Origin: Rehmannia glutinosa
Lineage: Eukaryota; Streptophyta; Magnoliopsida; Lamiales; Orobanchaceae
Assembly (NCBI GenBank): GCA_016081115.2
Contig: CM071930.1
Coordinates: forward strand, 41,949,335-42,013,334
Reading direction: 5' to 3'
Length of the DNA: 64,000 bases
This document shows positions 55,617-64,000 of this stretch, piece by piece. The notes below the pieces were generated by a model that searched no databases, had not been told where the DNA came from, and was given only the letters and a program-made list of their open reading frames with translations. Within the stretch, counting starts at the first letter, position 1; each line of letters opens with the position of its first letter. Position numbers and translations under genes: made by a program.

Positions 55617-57955
55617 TTAGTTTTTAGGTACCCATGCTTGTCTGGGTCCTGAGGGGTTAGTGTTGTTAGATGATCCAACCAACATATAGCCAAATGACTT
55701 GACTCTAAGAGGTTGCCATCTATTTGTGCCATAATCATAACTCACTTTGGCAAATTGCTTGGGGGCATTAGGTTCATACAACTGTCTCTTTTGTCTGTAT
55801 GCCTGTGTGTGTGTTTTAGCAGTTGCATTCTTTGGTTAGTTGTGATATTTCTGAGTGTAGTGTCTGGGTTCATATGTGTGTTGATGATAGCTCTTTTGCC
55901 TTTGGAATGACCTTTGTTGAGTTCTAGGCCTTTGCCATTTGGGCTTATATTCCATAGGTCTTAACTGATATTTCACATTATTCAAATCAACTTGGCTTGG
56001 GTAGTTTCTACCATTCCCATCATATGTGTTTCTTTGATAAACCTTCTGGGGTTTCTGGTAGCTCTGTTTCTTCTTTACAGAGTACTTCCTATTTGGAGTT
56101 TGCTGAGGAACTCTGCTGGATTTCTTCTCAGCTGTCCTCTCAGCATACTCAATTGGCCGTTTTCCTTTTCCTTTATATCCAAGGCCAGTTTGTTTATGAT
56201 TGTGCTTTGGAGTGAATGTGGGTGCAACATTTGGTGTCTTGGATTCTTGAGATGCTTCATTACTTGAAGATCATTTTTCCAAAATCACTCTGGGAGTTTG
56301 ACTGTGTGCAAAGGAATTGAATCCTATGCCAGTTTTATCTCCACACTCTTTTTGACTCATAATGAGGTCATCCAATGATTTAGATGCCTTTGTAAATGAT
56401 GCAATCACATTTTTGAGATCATTTTCCCTCTTTTCTATACCAGCTATCTCTGCTATTAGTTTTGCATTTTTCATTTGACTCTTTTGTTCTCATCGCTATA
56501 TGACTTAGAGTACTCGGCTCCTTAGTCACCGTGAGTTTTGCTTTTGAATTTGGCTTTTTTTTCTCGTTTAATAGTGTGTGTGAGGATTTAATGTGCTCAA
56601 AGTCTTTCATCATTTTGCCTAATGAATCATAAAGATCAGTGGGTGATGAAGTGTGTGTGTCACAATCACTATCACTAGAATCTGAGTGAGATGAGTTATA
56701 GTGTACCTCATCTTCTTGGCCAGGTTGATCTTGTTCTTTAGCTATTAGCCAAATCATTGCTTCTTCTTCAGAATCACTTGAGTAGTCAGCTTCACTACTC
56801 TCTGAGTCCACTGCTTCTTTGGACTTAGCAGTCTCAGTAGTCTCTGCATCCAACATGGCTTTTTTCTTTTCCTGTTTTCTTTCTCTGAAGACTCTTCTTT
56901 CTTCTTCATTCCTGAATTTATTGACTATAGGATATGGACAGTCAATAGCAAAGTGTCCTGGTTGTCTACAGTTCCAACACAGGTTCTCAACTCTTTGATC
57001 AGCTCTTTCCGTTCTTGTGTTATCAGCCCTCTGATATTCAACCCTTTGATGCTCAGCTCTTTTGGGTGGCCTATCTTCTTTTGACTTGGAGGGAGCTGAA
57101 TGTCTCCTTGAGGATTCACCCTTGTTTCTTTTATAGTTCTTATTGAAGAACTTGTTGAATCTCTAAACCATCAAGGCAATTTCCTCCTGGTCAATGGCTT
57201 CCTTGACCTCAGCTCTCTTTCCATCCTTGACTATAAGTGCAACTGTTTTGGGTACAGTTGTCTCCTCTTGATCTTTTCTTCTCAGCTCAAATTCATAAGC
57301 TTTGATAGGTCCATCGAGTTCATGATTGGATGTTTTTGATAGGTCCATCGAGTGCCTTAGAGACATGGTCTTCATTTCCCATTTAGCTGGGAGACTCCTT
57401 AGAATCTTCATACACATCTTCTTTGTGTGTATTCCTTTCCAAGTGCTGAGAGCTCATTTGTAATTTTAGTGATCTGGCATCCAGCTGATCTATTGTCTCA
57501 CCGGCAAGCATTTTAAAGTTTTCAAACTTTTGAACAACAACAGATAATTTGTTTTCTTTAATTTGCTCTGATCCTTCACAAATTAAAGTTAATTTATCCA
57601 AGATTTCTTTTGTTGTTTTGCATGACTTGACTTTATTAAACATTGCTTTGTCCAGTGTCTTGTAGAGAATATCCTTGGCCACATTGTCTAAGTTGTATCT
57701 CTTTTTGTCATCATTGGTCCATTCAGTCCTTGGTTTTTCAACTAAGGCTGGTTTTGCTTCAGCCACAACTTCTTCTCCTTCAACTGCAGCTGCTCTCCTT
57801 GCAATTGTGTTCACTTTCAATATTTGCAGTGGCCCATCCTCTATCACTAGCCGCGTTTTGTCATGTAAAGCAGATAGATGAGCCTGCATACGAATTTTCC
57901 AGTCATCAAACTCCTCAATAGTGAACATAGGAATGCGTGTCAAATTTGCTTCCAT
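55617..57955 (-). pseudogene. gag: gag of copia element 4 (broken)
   Basis: It starts at the ATG complementary to 57953-57955 (MEANLTRIPMF). The first 190 codons are open (57383-57997 frame). Near 57300-57345 the FSDL residues of NHELFSDLKAYEF are replaced by DGPI because a 16-base word from 40 bp away has been copied in. The CCHC knuckle (about 56945-56990) is intact. An acidic part, a coiled coil and a basic tail follow. It ends at the TAA at 55617-55619. Confidence 0.83.
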
Positions 57956-58068
57956 GATAATAACTTTACTGAATAAAAATAGCTTTTGAAAGAGCAAGTG
58001 TTAAAAAGTTCTTTGAAAGATTGGAGATCTAGTTCAGTAACCAGTGCGGAAGGCTCAATGAACCAATC

Positions 58069-58080
58069 GCTCTGATACCA
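58069..58080 (-). other. Primer binding site of copia element 4
   Basis: GCTCTGATACCA on the plus strand, an exact inverse of the tRNA-iMet PBS, stands two bases from the LTR at 58083. Confidence 0.88.
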
Positions 58081-58082
58081 CT

Positions 58083-58600
58083 TGTAGGTGCCAAGGGGAG
58101 TGAGTACGGTTTAGAAGGGGGGGTTGAATAAACCTTACCAACTTTTCTAATTTAGTCCTTTTAAAATATTACAGAGTTAAATACACAGCTAAGTCCCTGG
58201 GGGACAGCTAAGTTAGTTAATCAGCAGAGTTAGCCACTTAACAGATATAAAATGATATGCAGAAATAAAATGCTGAAATGTAAATGACACAATAATTTTT
58301 ATAGAGGTTCGAAGATGGGGTAATTCTTCTACTCCTCTCTTCTACAACTCCTGGAAGAATCCACTAAGTAATGATCATAGTACAAAGTGGTTATCAGTCC
58401 AGATACAAGTCTTGATCACACAGCTGACTTGCTCCTTTGGGACTCAGTCTAGAGATGCCTTGATCACTCAGCTGGCTTCTCATCCGACTCAGCTTCTTCA
58501 CAGGGCGGATGCCTTGTTACTTCAGCTTACTTTCTCAAGCTTCTTGGATTTGATCACGAAGCCCTCCAATAACTTGAGATTGGTTCGACCCATTTTGCTT
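58083..58600 (-). repeat. 5' LTR of copia element 4, cut
   Basis: Only the last part of the LTR is left (U5 and part of R/U3). It has further internal losses compared with 45510-47090: one near 58238, and about 40 bp between two GACC words near 58587-58591. It ends at GCTT (58597-58600), which is shared with the gag of element 5. The TATA box and promoter are gone, so element 4 has no 5' promoter left. Confidence 0.82.
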
Positions 58601-59255
58601 TAAGGTATGAGAATAGTTCATGATTGGATGTTTTCGATAGGTCCATTGAATATCTTAGAGCCATAGTTTTCATTTCCCATTCAGTTGGGAGGCTCCTCAA
58701 GATCTTCATACACATCTCCTTTTGTGTGTATTCCATCCCAAGAGCTGAAAGCTCATTTGTGATATCAGTGAATCTTGCATCCAGGTGATCCATATATTCT
58801 CCTGCAAACATTTTGAAATTTTCAAACTTCTGAACGGCGACCGATAATTTATTTTCTTTAATTTGCTCTGATCTTTCACAAATTAAAGTTAGTTTATCCT
58901 AGATTTCTTTTGTTGTTTTGCAGGATTTGACTTTATTGAACATTGCTTTGTCCAAAGTCTTGTAAAGTATATCCTTGGCCACATTGTCCAAGTTGTATCT
59001 TTTTCTATCATTGTTTGTCCACTCAGTCCTAGGTTTTTCAACCAGGGTTGGTCTTTCTTCAGCAGCAACTTCTTCTCCTTCAGCTGCAGCTACTCTCCTT
59101 ACAGCTATGTTCACTTTTAATATTTGCAGTTGCCCATTCTCTATCACAAGCCACATTTCATCGTGTAGAGCAGATATATGAGCCTGCATACGATTTTTCC
59201 AGTCATCAAATTCCTAAACAGTGAACATAGGAATGCGTGTCAAATTTGCTTCCAT
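58597..59255 (-). pseudogene. gag: gag fragment of copia element 5
   Basis: N-terminal 220 or so codons of gag from the ATG complementary to 59253-59255, with a TAG in place of Glu at FTV-stop-EFDD. It keeps EKPRTEWTN and MDLSKTSNHELFSYLKA, then runs into the LTR of element 4. No other coding part of this copy is present. Confidence 0.8.
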
Positions 59256-59369
59256 GATAATAACTTTGCTAAAAATGAAAGATTTTGAAAATACAAGTGT
59301 TTGAAACCTTTTAGAAAAGATAGAGATCTAGTTCAAGAACTAACGATTTTAAGGCTCAATGAACCAACC

Positions 59370-59381
59370 GCTCTGATACCA
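59370..59381 (-). other. Primer binding site of copia element 5
   Basis: GCTCTGATACCA on the plus strand, an exact inverse of the iMet PBS, two bases from the LTR. Confidence 0.85.
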
Positions 59382-59383
59382 TT

Positions 59384-60722
59384 TGTAGGTCCCAAGGGGT
59401 GTGAGTAAGGTTTAGAAGGGGGAGTTGAATAAACCTTACCAACTTTTTGATTTTAGTCCTTTTAAAATATAACAGAATTAACACAAATAACTAAGTCCTT
59501 GAGGGACAGCTAAGTTGGTTATTCAGCATAATTAGCCACTCAACAGACTCGATAGAGCTGTTGATAGAATAACTCAATTGTTTAACCTGAACCTTAACTT
59601 GGTTGTGTTGGTTTTATCATCGGAAGACTTAACACCCTTTGATTTGATTTAAACTTGTTTTAACATTTGATTTTTGGTCTTGGTTATTTATCAGTTGGAT
59701 AGCAAATGAATTTATCAGCAGATATAAAGTAAATATGCAGAAAGATAAAAGTGCTGAAAAATTAAATGACACAGTTAATTTTTATAGAGGTTCGAAGATG
59801 GGGTAATTCTTCTAATCCTCTCTTCTCCAAATCCTGGAAGAATCCACTATGCAAAAGATCTATTTACAAAGTGGTCAATAGTCTAGAGACAGTCTTGATG
59901 ACACAACTGGCTTCTCTTCCAACTCAGCTTCTTCACATGGTAGCTGCCTTGCTACTTTAGCTCACTTTCTCAAGCTCTTGGATTTGATCACGAAGCCCTC
60001 CAAAAACTTGATACTGGTTCGACCTTGAACTTTCCTACAATCCTCATTGGAAAGTAGACCCCTTTTGATTCTTCAAAAGTTTGCTCTTCAACAGTTTGAA
60101 GTTGTCTTTCCTTCACAACTTGTGTTGGATCGATTTCCTTCGAGTTTCAGGCTTGAGGATTTGCTTGAATATCTTGAGAATATTTGCAGGTTTACAGCTT
60201 GAATATTGCTTGCTTGTTCGTGGTTCAGGTAACCTTTTTCTCAATGAATTTCCTCAGCCTTTTATAGTGAACTTTCAAAAATCTGCCCATTTGAAGAGAT
60301 ATGCTGATTTTTAAAGGTCACTTGTGTTCGTTGGCTTGTCTTTTCTTGGTCCTCAATCTTGAGATGTAGACCTTTCCTCGTATTAAATGAATGTGCAGCT
60401 TTTCAAGTTCTGACACGAGGTGCAGTGCTTCCCGTTGGTTTATTCCTTTTGCACGCTTCTGGGAGAAGCACTTTAAGACCTGGAAGTGTGGAAGTATTAC
60501 TTATTTAAATAATTTTCTTGACTTTCGTGCAATGGATTCATTTCAGTTAACTCCTCTTGGCTGTTGCCTTTTTTGCCAGGTGACTTGAGTCTGCTCCAAT
60601 CATTGGAAGACTCATCTGTCGCTTCAACTTGAGACTTGGCTTCTTGAGTTGACTTTCACTGACTCTTTACACAGCTTTTCCTCAGCTGATACACCTTCAG
60701 TCAAGTTCTTGATCATCTTTTG
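59384..60722 (-). repeat. 5' LTR of copia element 5, first part missing
   Basis: About 1.34 kb of LTR. Its U3 start (about 220 bp) is missing and replaced by gag of element 6 at 60720-60722 (shared TTG). The TATA box near 60259-60266 is kept. Confidence 0.82.
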
Positions 60723-62646
60723 TGATATTTCTGAGTGTAGTGCTTGGGTGCATATGTGTGCTGATGATAGCTCTTTTGGCTTTGGAATGACCTTTGCTGA
60801 GTTATGGGCCTTTGCCATTTTAGCATGTATTCCATAGGTCTTTGTTGATATTTCACATTATTCCAGTCAACTTGGCTTGGGTAGTTTCTACCATTCCCAT
60901 CATTCGTGTTCCTTTGATAGAACTTCTGGGGATTCTGGTAGCTCTGTTTCTTTTCCACAGAGTACTTCCTATTTGGAGTTTGCTGAGGAACTCTGCTGGA
61001 TTTCTTCTCAGCTGTCCTCTCAGCATACTCAACTGACTGTTTTCCTTTTCCTTTATATCCAAGTCCAGTTTGTTTTTGGTTGTGTCTTGGAATGAATGTG
61101 CGTGCAACATTCGGTGTCTTGGATTTTTGAGATGATTCATTACTTGAAGATCATTTTTCCAAGATCACTCTTAGTGTTTGACTATGCACAAAGGAATTGA
61201 ATCCTATGTTTGTCTTGTCTCCACATTCTTTTTGGCTCATGATAAGGTCATCCAATGATTTAGATGCCTTTGTGAATGAAGGAATCACATTTTTGAGATC
61301 ATTTTCTCTCTTTTCTATAGAAGCTATCTCTGCTATTAGTTTAGCATTTTCAGCCTTCAGCTCTTTGGTCTCATCAGCTATGTGACTTAGAGTACTCAAC
61401 TCCTTAGTCAGCTGTGAGTTTTGGCTTTTGAGCTGGCTGTTTTCCTCATTTAATAGTGAGTGTGAGGATTTAATGTGCTCAAATTCCTTCATCATTTTGC
61501 CTAATGAATCATAAAGATCAATGGGTGATGAAGTGTGTGTGTCACAATCATTATCACTAGAATCTGAATGAGATGAGTTAGAGTGTACCTCATCTTCTTG
61601 GTCAGGTTGATCTTGTTCTTTAGCCATTAGACAAATCATAGCTTCTTCTTGAAATCACTTGAGTAATCACTTCACTACTCTCGATTCACTCCTTTGACTT
61701 AGTTTGTTTCTTTCTTCTTGACCTTTTCTTTTCTTGTCTTCTTTCTCTGAGACTCTTCTTTCTTCTTCATTTCTCGTATTTATTGACTACGTTATGGACA
61801 ATTTGTCCTGGTTGTCTGCAATTCCAACATTGCTTTCTTTTCTTTTTTCTTGTCTTTTGATATTCTTTTGATACTCTCTCTTTGGTGATCTTCCCTTGAC
61901 TTGGAGAGGATGATTCACCTTTGTTTCTTTTGTAGTTCTTGTTGAAGAACTTGTTGAATCTTTTAACCATCAAGTTTCTCCTGGTCAAATTTCTTTGTTT
62001 CACCTCTCTTCCTTCCTTGACTATGAGTGCATCTTTTGGGTACAACTATCTCCTCTTGATCCTTTCTTCTCACTCAAACTCATGAGCTTTGAGGTCAAAT
62101 AGTTCATGATTGGATGTTTTTGATAGGTCCATCGAGTGCCTTAGAGCCATGGTCTTCATTTCCCACTCAAGGAGGCTCTTGTAAAGTATTCTTTCCCAAG
62201 TCTTTGATCTCATTTGTAATTTCAGTGAATCTAGCATTTGTCCATTTTCACCCGCAAGCATTTTAAAGTTTTCAAATTTTTGAACAACAACGAGATAATT
62301 TGTTTTCCTTAATTTGCAACCAAGGTTAATTTATCCCATTTCTTTGGTTGTCTTGCAAAATTTGACTTTGTTGAACATGGCTTTGTCCAAAGTCTCCTTG
62401 TACGTTGTCAAGGTTGTATCTTTTTCTGTTAGCATTTGTCCATTCACTCTTGGTTTTTCAACCATAGTGTTCAGAGGAGCACCTCCCTTCATTATTTGCG
62501 TGTTCACCTTCATTATTTGCGGTGCCCATCTTCTATCACTATTCACATCTCATCATGTAAAGGCGATAGATGAGCCTGCATACGTATTTTCCAGTCATCA
62601 AATTCCTCAATGGTGAACATAGGGATGCGTGTCAAATTTGCTTCCA
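60720..62646 (-). pseudogene. gag: gag of copia element 6, C-terminal end missing
   Basis: From the ATG complementary to 62644-62646 to a cut at 60720 in the basic Gln/Tyr-rich tail. The acidic and coiled-coil piece 61151-61639 (162 codons) and the tail piece 60713-60958 are well kept. The part 61640-62640 is full of small deletions at CAG/CTG words, and the knuckle region reads CWNCRQPGQIVHN, so its His/Cys are displaced. The two halves of this gag differ strikingly in quality. Confidence 0.78.
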
Positions 62647-62760
62647 TGATAATAACTTTGCTGTTTAAAAATGGCTTTTGGAAGAATAAGTGTTAAAAAC
62701 TTCTTTGAAAGATTGGAGATATAGTTCAGTAACCAGTGCGGAAGGCTCAATGAACCAACC

Positions 62761-62772
62761 ACTTTGATACCA
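62761..62772 (-). other. Primer binding site of copia element 6
   Basis: ACTTTGATACCA on the plus strand, inverse of the iMet PBS with two mismatches, placed two bases before the LTR. Confidence 0.7.
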
Positions 62773-62774
62773 CT

Positions 62775-64000
62775 TGTAGGTCCTAAGGGGTGTGAGTGTA
62801 AGGTTTAGAAGGGGGGGTTGAATAAACCTTACCAACTTTTTCGATTTTAGTCCTTTTAAAATAATACAGAGTTAATTTCACAGCTAAGTCGTTGATGGAC
62901 GGCTAAGTTAGTTAACCAACGAGTTAGCCACTCAATGATTCAATTGAGCATTGATAGAATAACTCACTTTAGTTTAAACCTTAACTTGGTCATTTGTGAT
63001 GAGATTTTCAGCGGAAGACTTAACACCCTTGAATTTGGTTTAAGTTTGTTTTAACACTTGGTTTTAGCACTTTGTTAATTATCAGTTGGATAGCAAATTA
63101 TCAGCAGATATAAAATGATACGCATAAAGTAAATGCTGAAATGTAAATGACACAATAATTTATAGAGGTTCGAAGATGGGGTATTTCTTCTACTCCTCTC
63201 TTCTCCAACTCCTGGAGGAATCCACTAAGTATTGATCAGAGTACAAAGTGGTTATTAGTCCAGATACAAGTCTTGATCACACAGCTGACATGATCCTTTG
63301 GGACTCAGTCTGTAGATGCCTTGGTCACACAGCTGGCTTCTCGTATGACTCAGCTTCTTCACAGGACAGCTGCCTTGCTACTACAGCCCACTTGCTCAAG
63401 CTTCTTGGATTTGATCACGAAGCCCTCCAATAACTTGAGACTGGTTTGACCTTGAACCTTTCTACAATCCTCCTTGGAATGTATACCCCTTTTGATTCTT
63501 CAAAAGTTTCCTCTTCAACGGTTTGAAGTTGGCTTTCCTTCACAGCTTGGTGTTAGATCGATTTCCTTCAAAGTTTAAGCTTGAGGATTTGCTTGAATAA
63601 CTTGAGAATATTTTGCAGGTTATAGTTCGAATAGTAGCTTGAAAGTTCGTGGTTCAGGTAACCTTCTCTCAAAGTGATTCCTCAGCCATTTATAGTGAAC
63701 TTTAAAAAATCTGCCCGTTGAAGAGATATGCTGATTTTCAATAGTCACTCGTGTTCGCTGGCTTGTCTTGTTGCAGTCCTTGATGTTGACATTTCCTTAT
63801 ATTAAATGAACATACAGCTTTTCAGAGTCTGACACAAGATGCAGTGTTTCCCATTGGTTTATTCCTTTTGCACGCTTCTGGGACTGAGCACTTTAAGACA
63901 TGGCAGCATGGAAGTATTACTTGTTTAGGTAATATTATTGACTTCTGTGCAACGGATTCTTTTTAGTTGTCTTGACTTGACTGCCTTTTCCCAGGTGATT
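62775..64000 (-). repeat. 5' LTR of copia element 6, runs off the window
   Basis: It begins on the plus strand with TGTAGGTCCTAAGGGG and aligns with 45510-46750 to the window end. The TATA box region reads CCATTTATAG near 63686-63695. The first 200 bp show loss of CAG words. Confidence 0.85.

Larger units (their letters stand above)
45510..58600 (-). mobile_element. Copia element 4, nearly complete
   Basis: Minus strand: cut 5' LTR (58600-58083), PBS (58069-58080), gag, pol, spacer, ORF3, 3' UTR, polypurine tract (47091-47104) and full 3' LTR (47090-45510). This is the best guide to the family besides element 1. Coding parts carry stops and frameshifts, but fewer than in element 2. The 3' LTR also abuts the gag of element 3. 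Confidence 0.87.

Overview
The window reads as plant nuclear heterochromatin, probably from a eudicot. It holds almost nothing but transposable elements, mostly broken. No intact host gene, rRNA, tRNA or CRISPR array is visible. The dominant family is a Ty1-copia LTR retrotransposon that resembles the SIRE/Maximus lineage. Its LTRs are about 1.55 kb and begin TGTTGGGAAA. Its PBS (TGGTATCAGAGC) matches the initiator tRNA-Met. It carries a gag with one CCHC knuckle and a pol ordered PR-IN-RT-RNaseH. Downstream of pol lies a very large extra gene, called ORF3 here.

Layout: 1-1038 is the end of a CACTA transposon. 1039-2307 is unassigned AT-rich DNA. 2308-15827 is copia element 1 (+), nearly full length but with a cut 3' LTR. 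15825-22897 is copia element 2 (-), joined tail to tail to element 1 and lacking ORF3 and a 3' LTR. 22898-23223 ends in a Helitron-like terminus. 23251-25568 is an L1-type LINE reduced to ORF1 plus 3' tail. 25862-26843 is a Mutator-like element with a perfect 9-bp target duplication. 27111-29237 is a long gypsy-type LTR with PBS. 29238-32729 is non-coding repeat DNA, including a triple palindrome array. 32730-37468 is a degenerate Ty3-gypsy element (Tat/Retand-like), itself chimeric.

From 37466 to the window end, four more copia copies lie head to tail on the minus strand. They are element 3 (37466-45509), element 4 (45510-58600, nearly complete), element 5 (58597-60722) and element 6 (60720-64000 and beyond). 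They are joined by deletion-type junctions with 3-5 bp of shared sequence. One LTR (45510-47090) serves both element 3 and element 4.

The most interesting material is the element design. ORF3 would be about 1,520-1,570 codons. It has its own conserved promoter-like block (TATA box, pyrimidine patch, ACGT and E2F-like motifs), and it looks like a DNA/RNA- or protein-binding coiled-coil protein rather than an envelope. Gag and Pol share one frame, separated by in-frame stop codons beside a splice-acceptor-like string. The 3' UTR of element 1 carries an exact 12-nt copy of the tRNA-iMet 3' end, complementary to its own PBS. Several patches show CTG/CAG triplets replaced by CCG/CGG/CG, which may be a basecalling artefact at methylated CHG sites and should be checked before the frameshifts there are believed.
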